NCBI GenBank assembly: GCA_040507225.1
Contig: JBEVVG010000001.1
Location: 744,001-808,000 of the forward strand
Direction: 5' to 3'
DNA length: 64,000 nucleotides
Source of the DNA: Thiodiazotropha sp040507225
GTDB taxonomy: Bacteria; Pseudomonadota; Gammaproteobacteria; Chromatiales; Chromatiaceae
The position numbers and the translations under genes are program-made. A model generated the notes under the pieces. That model saw only the letters and a program-made list of their open reading frames with translations, was not told the DNA's origin and ran no database searches. Below, one piece after another: positions 8,595-16,286 of the stretch. Each line of letters begins with the position of its first letter. Positions within the stretch are counted from its first letter, which is position 1.

Positions 8595-8641
8595 ATCGAA
8601 AAAGTCTGATCTGGTACGAAACCTGACAAATCGGAGTAAAC

Positions 8642-8911
8642 ATGACGATCGATCATTTGAACCCTGGAGACCTGGTCTACGCGGCCAGCCACATCTATAA
8701 CGACGGGGGCATTCCCGAAATCCCGAATGATGCCCTGTTGGCGAAACCCGGTACAAAAGGAGTGCTGATCGAAACCGGTCACCTGGAGGAAGCGCCGGAG
8801 CGAAAAATCTATCTGGTCAGGTTTGAAGACGAGTCTTTGAATCTCGGCCCGCCCACCGGCTGCTGGGAAGAGGAATTGAGTGCGACAGAGGTCAGCTCCG
8901 CAGAAGACTGA
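8642..8911 (+). CDS. short NifZ-like protein
   Basis: 89 residues with a CGGAG site before the ATG. It resembles the core of NifZ (PGDLVYAASHIYNDGGIPEI, then LLAKPGTKGVLIETGHLE and IYLVRFEDE), with a conserved-looking GPPTGCWEEEL tail. Length is about half of the nifZ at 2535-2993. It is transcribed away from iscA-nifUS and shares the intergenic NifA site, so it may be nitrogen-regulated. Family assignment to the NifZ domain is by eye; the exact role is unknown. Confidence 0.78.
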   Translation: MTIDHLNPGDLVYAASHIYNDGGIPEIPNDALLAKPGTKGVLIETGHLEEAPERKIYLVRFEDESLNLGPPTGCWEEELSATEVSSAED

Positions 8912-8989
8912 ACCTTTCTGCGCCCGGGAAAAGTGGACCGCAAAGTAACACAGCGGACTTATCCCTGTGGTTGAATTTCCGGCGACCGG

Positions 8990-9409
8990 TCAGCGACTCC
9001 AGCGGCGCAGGTTGAGAGGATCCTGCCACACCCCGGAAGGGATGATCTTCCAGTCCCGGAGTGATTTGCGATAGAGATAGATCCATGCCCGACCCCAGGG
9101 GGTTGGCACGTACGCTCGCGTGTAGTCGAGGGGATACCCTTCCAGCCGGTCAAGGTTTCCCATAAGGCGTGTGTCAACCTCATAGACTTCACCCTGGATC
9201 GCAGTGTTTCCGCCCTTGGTCACCCCCGGGTAGGCGCCCAGATCAAACATCTTGTAGATTGGTGCGGTGGTGTGGAAACCTAAAAATCTCGCGCCTTCGA
9301 GCAGGGAGTGGTTTACCTGGCCTTTACGCAAGGTACCGTACACGAACACCCGGGCCCGGATTGACCTGCTCCCGCCTTGCTTGTTCGTGTCAAATTTGAA
9401 TTTTAGCAT
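8990..9409 (-). CDS. gamma-glutamylcyclotransferase-like protein (GGCT/YtfP type)
   Basis: 139 residues with the family motif VFVYGTLRKGQVNHSLLEGA, a following ARFLG, YPGVTKGG and the conserved acidic region (VYEVDTRLMGNLDRLEGYP). Members of this fold form 5-oxoproline from gamma-glutamyl compounds or act on glutathione. It is not part of known nif sets; nearest neighbours are the nifZ-like and DUF4062 genes, both on the other strand. Substrate cannot be told from sequence. Confidence 0.85.
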   Translation of the reverse strand: MLKFKFDTNKQGGSRSIRARVFVYGTLRKGQVNHSLLEGARFLGFHTTAPIYKMFDLGAYPGVTKGGNTAIQGEVYEVDTRLMGNLDRLEGYPLDYTRAYVPTPWGRAWIYLYRKSLRDWKIIPSGVWQDPLNLRRWSR

Positions 9410-9731
9410 TCTGTGCGCCTTGTCCGCCGGGTTATCAGGCCCTCATTTTACCCTCGCCAAGCTCAATATAGTGATTATCAAGAATAACTGCTCTTGGCGT
9501 TCGACCTAATCAGTGTCAAGCGATGTGCTATGTTATGAGCATAGCTTGGGATATCCAGTGCAGGCACACTCCAATGCGCTTATCCTTCCAGTGTGTTCGC
9601 GCGCAGCAAGCGTTACCGCTCATCAGCACCCATAAACGCACGTTGTATTAGATGAGTATTGACTGGCCCTGGTAGTGATCGAGTAAACGGAAAACTCTCA
9701 CCCATTACACTACAGATATCAAGGAGGACAA
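9410..9731. other. intergenic region before the DUF4062 gene
   Basis: About 320 bases without a supported gene. There is a TTGACT-like -35 at 9658-9663 with only a weak -10, and a short hairpin near 9530-9548 (GCTATG ... CATAGC). An AAGGAGG ribosome site ends the region. No sigma-54 or NifA site was found. Confidence 0.5.
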
Positions 9732-10922
9732 ATGCGGATCTACATCTCGTCGACATTTGAGGACCTGATCGAGTATCGGAGTGAAGCAACGCAGATACTT
9801 CGCCAGTTGGGGCACGAGGTCGTGGCCATGGAGGATTACGTCGCGGAAACTGCTGTACCCCTGAACAAGGTCCTCTCAGATGTGGCCTCGTGTGACGCGT
9901 TTGTGAGTATTGTCGCCTGGCGCTACGGATATGTACCCGCCACTGGCCCGTCGGAGATTGCCGGCGCAACACCGGGCGTTACCTCGATTACCGAATTCGA
10001 ATACCGAAAAGCCGTTCAGGTTGGCAAAAAGATACTTCCCTTCCTGCTCGACGAGCGGACCTCCTGGCCAACACCATTTATCGACGGGATCGGAAACCAG
10101 ACAGACCCCGGGCCGATCCGCGCATTTCGCGAGGTTTTGCGGGAGCAGCATCTCATTAACTATTTCTCGAATCCAGACAGCCTGGCCCGCCATATCGCCG
10201 CATCGATCAGTTCAGTCGGAATGCGAACCGAGGTACACAGGCAACTGGTAAACATCACAGGGAATATCGATTTCTTTACCGCGAACGAGTATCTGACCGA
10301 CAGCGCAACCATGCCGATCCTTGCATTGGCGGAACAGCCCAGCTGCCCTCCCGCAGTCATGATCGACCTGGCGAATCCCTGGTGGTCCACGAGACTTTAT
10401 CTTCTGGCCGCCATTGGCGAGGAGATGTGGGGTCTGCAACGTATCGTGATCCTCGAAAATCAACGATTTTCCGGCATGGTTTCAGCGTCATCCGTGCGCA
10501 GGGCGCTCAGATCGTTACACAAAGAGGCCGAGAAATTTGACACCAAGGTGCTGCCATCCGCAGGCGGAGCCGATGTCAGGAAAATCGCAGAGAGTCACTT
10601 GTTGAAATGGAACGCGATCATTGGCGCAGACCCGGGCGATGCGATGGCTGAAAGCTCCATTGCGCAGAACGTTACCGTTCCCAACCTGAGATTGTGGATT
10701 GGAGACTGTTTCGTTGAGACCCCGATCGTGATCGAAGATGTGGAGGCCTTGTCACCCATCGATATCATGCGCATCATCGATTATCCGAACAACTTCGTGC
10801 CCATCCTGAATAAGGTTTACAACGTTGAAAAGCCTGTTTTCCTAGTCGATAAACGCGCGCTCTCGGATGTGCTTGCACGCAACTCCGTGGTGCAATTGCT
10901 TGATCGCATGGGCGTCAACTGA
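9732..10922 (+). CDS. DUF4062 domain protein
   Basis: 396 residues with a strong AAGGAGG site before ATG. The N-terminal 90 residues carry the DUF4062 hallmark (MRIYISSTFEDLIEYRSE ... CDAFVSIVAWRYGYVP ... SITEFEYRKAV), a TIR/Rossmann-like fold found at the N-terminus of large signalling or defence-type ATPases. Here it is joined not to a NACHT or TPR region but to a roughly 230-residue C-terminal part I do not recognise (from about residue 170). No membrane segment. It is flanked by opposite-strand genes, so it is probably monocistronic. Role unknown; possible nucleotide-sensing or effector protein is inference. Confidence 0.8.
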   Translation: MRIYISSTFEDLIEYRSEATQILRQLGHEVVAMEDYVAETAVPLNKVLSDVASCDAFVSIVAWRYGYVPATGPSEIAGATPGVTSITEFEYRKAVQVGKKILPFLLDERTSWPTPFIDGIGNQTDPGPIRAFREVLREQHLINYFSNPDSLARHIAASISSVGMRTEVHRQLVNITGNIDFFTANEYLTDSATMPILALAEQPSCPPAVMIDLANPWWSTRLYLLAAIGEEMWGLQRIVILENQRFSGMVSASSVRRALRSLHKEAEKFDTKVLPSAGGADVRKIAESHLLKWNAIIGADPGDAMAESSIAQNVTVPNLRLWIGDCFVETPIVIEDVEALSPIDIMRIIDYPNNFVPILNKVYNVEKPVFLVDKRALSDVLARNSVVQLLDRMGVN

Positions 10923-10965
10923 ACCGGTCCATGTGGATCAGTGCTGAAACAACTACGGGCAGTCG

Positions 10966-11376
10966 TTACCCACCCAAAATCAGTTCGTAGGCGGCGCGTA
11001 ACAATTCCAGCTCCACCTGCGGAAGTTTTCGCGCCTGGGTCAGATCTATGAAACAGGCGTCGATCTGCTCTGCTGTTTCAAACGGTGGGTCAATTGTGTT
11101 GATACTCGCAAGCAATACCTCGATGGTTTCACCGGGTACCTCGACCCCCTGTCGGTACTCAGCCTCGTTACTCAATGACTCCCGGGGGAATCCCAGCCGC
11201 GTTTCGGTTTCCCGTAGTATCGCTGCCGGGTGGTGTACGGTGCTAGGCAGAGTTGTTACCCGGGCGGATAGTTTTGGCAGTGCTTCAAAGGCACATACGC
11301 TTTCATGACTGAATTTCAGGAACCGGGTGCGCGCACTAGTGGGCTGCTTGTGGTAGAGAATGACTCGATAATCCAT
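10966..11376 (-). CDS. unknown protein
   Basis: 136 residues, soluble and without cysteine motifs. N-terminal MDYRVILYHKQPTSARTRFL is followed by a middle with LPSTVHHPAAIL and a helical C-terminus (LPQVELELLRAAYELILGG). I recognise no family. It is convergent with the DUF4062 gene (43-base gap) and separated from the next minus-strand gene by a repeat-like intergenic stretch. No sigma-54 promoter seen. Confidence 0.6.
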   Translation of the reverse strand: MDYRVILYHKQPTSARTRFLKFSHESVCAFEALPKLSARVTTLPSTVHHPAAILRETETRLGFPRESLSNEAEYRQGVEVPGETIEVLLASINTIDPPFETAEQIDACFIDLTQARKLPQVELELLRAAYELILGG

Positions 11377-11514
11377 CTTTTAATGATTTTGAAATGTGAA
11401 TATTGAGTGATGCATGCTTAGTGCTCACTGCGCTTGCACCCTGTCATGTCGGCAGGGGCTATCGGAAGCCTGTGCATGACTTCGTACATCAGACCTAGCA
11501 AACTGTTTAAATAC

Positions 11515-11637
11515 TACTCAGACGGCACGAATCTGCCTTAAAATCCGCCTCAAAATGCTCATTTACTCCAGTAAACTGCGCTTTTTCGGCGAATTTCGCC
11601 TTGTTTGGCGCGCATCTGAGCGAATACCAACAGCCTT
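11515..11637. repeat. probable dispersed intergenic repeat at the 3' end of the nifENX operon
   Basis: Lies directly after the last gene of the operon. It contains a CGCCTTG-N2-TGGCGC core (around 11599-11613) that resembles the core of the 139-bp element at 45907-46045. Boundaries are not sharp and similarity was judged by eye. Confidence 0.4.
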
Positions 11638-12012
11638 CTAGTCCGGCATGGGTAAAAGACGCGCTTCCGCTTTGATTTCGGCATCCTTTCCCCAGGCATT
11701 GACCGCCTCGACAAACCAGCCCTTTCGCTTAGGATGGGGCCTCACGACATCCTGCTCGACGAAGAAGCTGCCATCTGAATGAAACAGCAGGGTGCCAAGC
11801 TTCATGCCCTGTTCGTTCAACCAGTCTCCCACCAGACTGTATTCACTGGTGGACGGATCACGTTCCAGCCGATAGTCCGCTTCATGAGGACGCTTCAGAA
11901 CCACTTCATCCCCGGAGAAACCCAGTTTGGCGACTTCCCTGTGAAGGTCGTCAAAGATCTGCTCAGCAAGTTGTTCGACTTTATAATAACGAACAGCCAC
12001 AGACTCATCCAT
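11638..12012 (-). CDS. unknown nif-operon protein
   Basis: 124 residues from ATG 12012, chosen because GAGGAGG lies 6 bases upstream; it overlaps the end of the preceding TPR-like gene. The sequence is acidic and basic mixed, with YSLVGDWLNEQGMKLGTLLF and DGSFFVEQDVVRPHP. I recognise no named domain. It ends the long nifE-nifN-nifX-... operon, so a nitrogenase-related accessory role is inferred from position alone. Confidence 0.75.
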   Translation of the reverse strand: MDESVAVRYYKVEQLAEQIFDDLHREVAKLGFSGDEVVLKRPHEADYRLERDPSTSEYSLVGDWLNEQGMKLGTLLFHSDGSFFVEQDVVRPHPKRKGWFVEAVNAWGKDAEIKAEARLLPMPD

Positions 12013-12526
12013 CGTCATCCTCCTCTGCAACACCCTGGAGCAGATCACGAAGTACATCCGCTCCCACCTGATCGTTTGGATCGATACGCTGCATGGCAGT
12101 CAGTATCCCTTTTGCTTCCTCCGCACGGTCCTGGCGCAAACGTATGAACGTCAGAGCCTTGAGACTGTAGAGGTAGAGACGGCCGAAACCTCGAGGATTG
12201 TCCCAGTCGGCTGTTTCCTCTTCCAGACTTTCCCAGTCGTTGTTGAAACCGCCTTGCTCGGCCGCCTTATGCATAGCCTCTCTTACCACGGATTCCGCTT
12301 TTCCGGTCTCTCCCTGGTAAAACAGAATCTTGAACATCGCGACCAGTGTCTCGACCTGATCAGGAGCCTCGTGATACGCATCCATAAGCGCCTGTAACGA
12401 GGCATTCCGGTTATTGACCAGATGTGCCGCCCGCTGCAGATGGGCCTCCACCTCCGATGCTATGCCGAAGCCAAACTGGATCGGGGTGTCGAGCGGTGTT
12501 ACCGCACTGCAGCGGGAGTCACTCAA
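12005..12526 (-). CDS. TPR-like helical protein of the nif cluster (copy 2)
   Basis: 173 residues from a TTG start at 12526, with AAGGAG 8 bases upstream and TTGA overlap with the preceding ferredoxin stop. Helical repeats are visible (VNNRNASLQALMDAYHEAP; LYLYSLKALTFIRLRQDRAE). Similar in length and motif order to the protein at 3348-3872, including the central DWESLEEET and the DPNDQVGADVLRDLL end; likely a paralogue. Acidic C-terminus (EEDDDG). Proposed accessory or scaffold role is inference. Confidence 0.8.
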   Translation of the reverse strand: MSDSRCSAVTPLDTPIQFGFGIASEVEAHLQRAAHLVNNRNASLQALMDAYHEAPDQVETLVAMFKILFYQGETGKAESVVREAMHKAAEQGGFNNDWESLEEETADWDNPRGFGRLYLYSLKALTFIRLRQDRAEEAKGILTAMQRIDPNDQVGADVLRDLLQGVAEEDDDG

Positions 12527-12849
12527 CCCCAAAACTCCTTGGAGACCTGCAGCCGTTCTACAGGCTTGTCATTTTGCAGATGTTCATCAAAGATCGTTGC
12601 CACATCCGCCTTGCTGACCCGCCCATACATGATGCCTTCCGGATAGACCAGCACGGAGGGTCCTTCACTGCAGGGACCGAGGCAACTGGTGGTGGTTACC
12701 TGAACCTTGTCGAACAGCTGACGTTCCTGAAGATGCCAGTAAAACTCCTCGGCCACTTCTGCACAGTTTTTATTGCTGCACGAGGGCCTGGGGTGTCCCA
12801 ATGGTCGATTTTGCACACACACAAAGACGTGCTTGCTTGGTTTAGGCAT
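12523..12849 (-). CDS. Shethna-type thioredoxin-like [2Fe-2S] ferredoxin
   Basis: 108 residues. The thioredoxin-like ferredoxin signature is present: CVQNRPLGHPRPSC with a following C, then SCLGPCSEGPSVLVYPE. Four cysteines can bind one [2Fe-2S] cluster. Relatives include the Azotobacter nif-linked Shethna protein I and bacterial homologues of the NuoE fold. It probably serves as an electron carrier in nitrogen fixation. A GGAGG site precedes the ATG, and it follows fdxB by 24 bases. Confidence 0.9.
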   Translation of the reverse strand: MPKPSKHVFVCVQNRPLGHPRPSCSNKNCAEVAEEFYWHLQERQLFDKVQVTTTSCLGPCSEGPSVLVYPEGIMYGRVSKADVATIFDEHLQNDKPVERLQVSKEFWG

Positions 12850-12873
12850 GTTTACCTCCAGACCTGCATGACA

Positions 12874-13209
12874 TCAGGCATTGATTGACTGAGGCTCATG
12901 GGTGAAGCATTTTTTCGGACATATCCGTGCGCAGGAACCGCAGCCAATGCAATCGAGACTGTTCTTCAGACTCATGACCATGGCGGTGTCATCGGAGAAA
13001 CCGTCATCATCATCACCGTAATCGTCATCGTAGTCGTCATCATCAGCCATCAATCCCTCGACATCATCGCGTTCGATCAGGTCGAACACATCCCGGGGAC
13101 AGACCTTGAAACAGCGGCCGCAGCCGATGCAGTTCTGCTGATTGATATCCATTACAAACGCGGGAACATATTCCTCTCCACCGCGTGTTACACCTGTAAT
13201 CATTGACAT
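12874..13209 (-). CDS. fdxB: FdxB, nif-specific ferredoxin III with an Asp-rich insert
   Basis: 111 residues with two cluster motifs: CIGCGRCFKVCPRDVF near residue 27 and CIGCGSCARICPKKC near residue 88. This is the 2x[4Fe-4S] nif ferredoxin that follows the nifX group in many diazotrophs. Between the motifs lies a low-complexity acidic stretch (DDDDYDDDYGDDDDGFSDD), encoded by a near-tandem GAT/GAC run. Family members often have some acidic insert here, but this one is strikingly pure Asp. The start is ATG 13209 with GAGGAAC upstream. Confidence 0.93.
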   Translation of the reverse strand: MSMITGVTRGGEEYVPAFVMDINQQNCIGCGRCFKVCPRDVFDLIERDDVEGLMADDDDYDDDYGDDDDGFSDDTAMVMSLKNSLDCIGCGSCARICPKKCFTHEPQSINA

Positions 13210-13221
13210 TGTTACTGTTCC

Positions 13222-13437
13222 TCAACTCATTTCAGATTCGGCGGACTTGTAGGCGGCATCAGCCTCAGCCCAAGCGCGACAGGCATCGTAAGTGGCCTGC
13301 GCCACAGCCGGTATCTCTTCATATGCAGCCGGCAACCGGTCTTCAACCAGATCGTGCAATTCACCAGCCCGCTCAGTGGCGATTCGCTTGGCCCGTTTGG
13401 TCGCTTTCAATAGTGCTTTCAATTCTTCATCAGTCAT
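13222..13437 (-). CDS. CCE_0567/DUF683-type nif metalloprotein
   Basis: 71 residues from ATG 13437 with AGGAGGG 6 bases upstream. A two-helix protein (TDEELKALLKATKRAKRIATER ... LHDLVEDRLPAAYEEIPAVA ... TYDACRAW), matching the small family that almost always sits between the NifX-associated protein and fdxB. The cyanobacterial member binds metal. Its exact role in nitrogen fixation is unknown. Confidence 0.88.
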   Translation of the reverse strand: MTDEELKALLKATKRAKRIATERAGELHDLVEDRLPAAYEEIPAVAQATYDACRAWAEADAAYKSAESEMS

Positions 13438-13448
13438 ACTCAACCCTC

Positions 13449-13922
13449 CTACATACCGGCTACCTTCGGGTGCTGGCCGATGATTTCCAATGCAACGGAC
13501 AACAGTTTGTCAGCTTCGTCTTTCATTTTCGAAAGCGTGGGAAAACCGAAGCGGTGAACATCACGCAGAGTCTTGTCCATGACGACCAGTTTGCCCACGG
13601 TAATGATGGATCGCCCAAATCCTTCATGGGTCAGATTCATCATGGGAACCGCCATCAGTCCGCACTCTTTCTCGATCAATGCGGAGATTGCGTTATAGAA
13701 CGCCTTGACACGCGACATCGTAATCTCATCAGGATCACCGATCACAGGTATCTCACGCTTCTTCTCTTTGGTAAGGACAAACGGCTCGAGAATTTTTTCA
13801 ACCGGCCAGTTATCGTAAGTGCCATAGGTATCGATGGCACGCATCTGACGCACCATCTCCTTGGCGAAGTCGGTTTCGAGAACCGGATCGTCACTACTCA
13901 CCAGCACGACAGCTTCATTCAT
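13449..13922 (-). CDS. NifX-associated nitrogen fixation protein (DUF269)
   Basis: 157 residues with family features: FAKEMVRQMRAIDTYGTYDNWP, the KKREIPVIGDPDEI loop, and HRFGFPTLSKMKDEADKLL. It always follows nifX in diazotroph genomes; a role in FeMo-co trafficking is suspected but unproven. The ATG overlaps the end of the RseC-like gene (ATGA), and an AGGAG lies 9 bases upstream. Confidence 0.93.
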   Translation of the reverse strand: MNEAVVLVSSDDPVLETDFAKEMVRQMRAIDTYGTYDNWPVEKILEPFVLTKEKKREIPVIGDPDEITMSRVKAFYNAISALIEKECGLMAVPMMNLTHEGFGRSIITVGKLVVMDKTLRDVHRFGFPTLSKMKDEADKLLSVALEIIGQHPKVAGM

Positions 13923-14419
13923 TGACTTGACTCCTGAATGTGATTTGTAAATTCAACCCGGTGGTAACCGGGTTGGAGAACTTTTAACAGTTGAGGCGTC
14001 TGGGTGGCGGCAGCGCCCCCAGGTGCAGTCAACCAGCGCACGGCCAGCAGACCGGCAGACAATCCCGCCAGTGCAGACAGGCTCTGCAGGCTGATACTCA
14101 TCTGCAGCGACTGGCTGACAAATGTCAGTGTCAACATCGCTATCAGCGGTAACAGGTAAGCGAATACCGACGCCTTGGCGACCATTCGACTGGGGATGCC
14201 GATCAGCACCTGATCCCCGACCTTTGCCTGGATTGAGTTTTCAACCCGGAAGCGATTTCGTTTTAGTCCGAACAGGCTGGCGATCACCGAAGTGGAGCAA
14301 CTGTTGCTCGAACAACTGCTGCAACCGCTCTGAACCTCGGCCTCGATCCAGGCGTATGGTTCCTGCAGGGCGACTACGCGCGCCGGGTGTTCAAGCATCT
14401 CCGCAGCCATCTGACTCAT
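13919..14419 (-). CDS. RseC/MucC-like membrane protein
   Basis: 166 residues. The N-terminal part has a cysteine cluster (GCSSCSSNSCSTS) and an SoxR-reducing/RseC type beta domain (VGDQVLIGIPSRMVAKAS), followed by two membrane helices (VFAYLLPLIAMLTLTFVSQ; LQSLSALAGLSAGLLAVRW). RseC is linked to the Rsx/Rnf complex that keeps SoxR reduced. Its placement between nifX and DUF269 suggests it works with the nif-linked Rnf complex encoded at 40469-45847. That link is inference. Confidence 0.87.
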   Translation of the reverse strand: MSQMAAEMLEHPARVVALQEPYAWIEAEVQSGCSSCSSNSCSTSVIASLFGLKRNRFRVENSIQAKVGDQVLIGIPSRMVAKASVFAYLLPLIAMLTLTFVSQSLQMSISLQSLSALAGLSAGLLAVRWLTAPGGAAATQTPQLLKVLQPGYHRVEFTNHIQESSQ

Positions 14420-14422
14420 TGT

Positions 14423-14908
14423 CTACTCCTCCCAACCATCCGCTTCCATCTGATCGAAACGGGAGGGATCTGCGGGTACCGCATTCTGGATTGCGCGGGC
14501 CAACCAGCTCCCGGGTCCCTGCCGCAATTCCTCCTGCAGGGATTCGAGCAGCGAATTGATCGAGGTGCCCTCAGTGGTTTTAACCGGCTGAATACCCTTG
14601 AGCTTCAGCTGGTTGATAGCAGAAGCACCCACTGCCTGACTGTATACCGCAATGCAACCTTCCAGAGCATCGATCTTTGCGGTCAGCTTGTCTTCATTGC
14701 CGTCCATCGAAAGCTTGCCGAATTCAACCGCCTCGACCAGGCAAACCTTGTCCTGGTTAACCGCGTAGATGGCGAATGACTGGGCTGCGCCAAAATGCTG
14801 ATCCACGTGCTGCATATCACGGGTCGCGAAGGCAACTTTGAGCGCGGTCGTCATCCATTCATCCTCAGTGGTGCAACCCACCAGTTGCAGCCGCCTCGTG
14901 ACACTCAT
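14423..14908 (-). CDS. nifX: NifX, FeMo-co/NifB-co carrier
   Basis: 161 residues from ATG 14908, with GGGAGG 6 bases upstream; the longer open frame to 15127 lies inside nifN and is rejected. It starts SVTRRLQLVGC and contains the dinitrogenase iron-molybdenum cofactor domain (VAFATRDMQHVDQHFGAAQSF). NifX carries cofactor precursors between NifB and NifEN. It overlaps the 3' end of nifN by 44 bases. Confidence 0.94.
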   Translation of the reverse strand: MSVTRRLQLVGCTTEDEWMTTALKVAFATRDMQHVDQHFGAAQSFAIYAVNQDKVCLVEAVEFGKLSMDGNEDKLTAKIDALEGCIAVYSQAVGASAINQLKLKGIQPVKTTEGTSINSLLESLQEELRQGPGSWLARAIQNAVPADPSRFDQMEADGWEE

Positions 14909-16286
14909 TAGATACCTCCCGGTAATCCGCTTTCTGCGCGTAGATGGAACGATAGGGATGAATTTCACCCTTCTCCAGGGTGAGCATGATGTTGGCCAGA
15001 TCAAATAATGTCTGTCGGGTACCGCGGTAGCCGATCCAGGTCTTCTGATAGCCACCCAATTGGTCGTACTGCGGAAAACCGGCGCGCAACAGTGGGATCC
15101 CGAGCCGTTGTGCGGTCTCCACTCCATGTGAATTGGTAATCAGTATCTCGGCGTCATTTTCCCGGGCGAGGATTTCCAGATCCTCAAGGTCTCCAATCTT
15201 GATCGTCCCGGTTGCGGCCTGCTGCAGCGCAGGGGCATTGACCGGCGAGACAGCCGCCACGGTTTCCCCGCCGACTCCAGCCAGCATCTGACTCAGCCCC
15301 AGCAGCAGGTCCGGATCAGCGGCCAGAGCAAAGCGGGCCATGCCGAGCATGAAGTGGCAATCCAGCATGGCGTCCTGAAGCTGCGCACGCTGACGTTCGA
15401 GTTTTGCCGGTACCGGCTGTTGCGAGATTTGATGCAGGGCATCGACGAAACAATCCACCGCTTCGAGACCCATCAGATGTTCAAAGCGATAGTCCGGCAC
15501 GCCGGTAAGCTTTATCAATTGATCAGCCGCTTTAAACATGGACGCACCGATCACCAGGGTAGCCTGGGCATCCCCCAGGGTCTGCATCTCAGAGACCTCT
15601 GCGCCCCCTATGGTCAGGGGCGAAAAGTCATCCACACCCAGATGCCCGTCCAGAGAGTCGGAGAGATCAGGAATTACAACGGGACGCAGGCCAAATATCT
15701 CAATCAGATCCTTGAGTTCCTCGAGATCTCCAGGTGTCAGAGACGCACCAACCAGCACGTTGACCTGATGCTGACGTTTTCCGGGTTGTGTGCCTGCGCT
15801 ATCCGCGGATGGGACAAGGGTCTGTATGATCGCCTCGACGGCCTTGGCAAATCCGGTTTCGAGACACCCCGTGTAATCGGGCGTAGTGACCGGAACCACC
15901 GGTATTGCATCGTATTCGGGGTGTTTCTGACGAAACTGCTTGACTGCCATGCGCACATCACTGCCCTGGGTCTCCGAAAGACCGGTGGTGGGCACGCCAA
16001 GCAGTGACGGGGCACTCTTTTCCGAAATGGTTCTGAGTCCCTCGACCACGCTTTCCTCGGAGCCCATTACGGTGGTCACCTGGTCCATGGCCGTGGTTTG
16101 CAGGGGAATCGGCTCACGGAAATGGCGGACGAAAAAGACTTTACCGAATGCGGTGCAACCCTGGGATCCGTGCAGCATGGGCATCGCCCGACGAAAGCCG
16201 AGAAATGCCAGAGCCGCACCGATTGTCTGGCTGGCCTTGAGGGGATTGACCGACAGGGCTTTGTTGCGCTTGATGATCTCGGTCAT
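14865..16286 (-). CDS. nifN: NifN, FeMo-co scaffold subunit
   Basis: 473 residues from ATG 16286, overlapping the nifE stop (ATGA). NifK-like: NPLKASQTIGAALAFLGFRRAMPMLHGSQGCTAF at the N-terminus, with the cluster-binding Cys in GSQGC. With NifE it forms the scaffold on which NifB-co matures to FeMo-co. The C-terminus ends in a short GGLHH tail. Confidence 0.96.
   Translation of the reverse strand: MTEIIKRNKALSVNPLKASQTIGAALAFLGFRRAMPMLHGSQGCTAFGKVFFVRHFREPIPLQTTAMDQVTTVMGSEESVVEGLRTISEKSAPSLLGVPTTGLSETQGSDVRMAVKQFRQKHPEYDAIPVVPVTTPDYTGCLETGFAKAVEAIIQTLVPSADSAGTQPGKRQHQVNVLVGASLTPGDLEELKDLIEIFGLRPVVIPDLSDSLDGHLGVDDFSPLTIGGAEVSEMQTLGDAQATLVIGASMFKAADQLIKLTGVPDYRFEHLMGLEAVDCFVDALHQISQQPVPAKLERQRAQLQDAMLDCHFMLGMARFALAADPDLLLGLSQMLAGVGGETVAAVSPVNAPALQQAATGTIKIGDLEDLEILARENDAEILITNSHGVETAQRLGIPLLRAGFPQYDQLGGYQKTWIGYRGTRQTLFDLANIMLTLEKGEIHPYRSIYAQKADYREVSNECHEAAATGGLHH

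Noticed and set aside
8612..8626. sigma-54 promoter for the short nifZ-like gene
   Set aside because: TGGTAC-N5-CTGA lacks the -12 GC and lies only 18 bases from the activator site, too close for NifA action.
13000..13060. CATCATCATC-type run as a microsatellite or CRISPR-like repeat
   Set aside because: It encodes the Asp-rich insert of FdxB in frame; no spacers or regular repeat unit.
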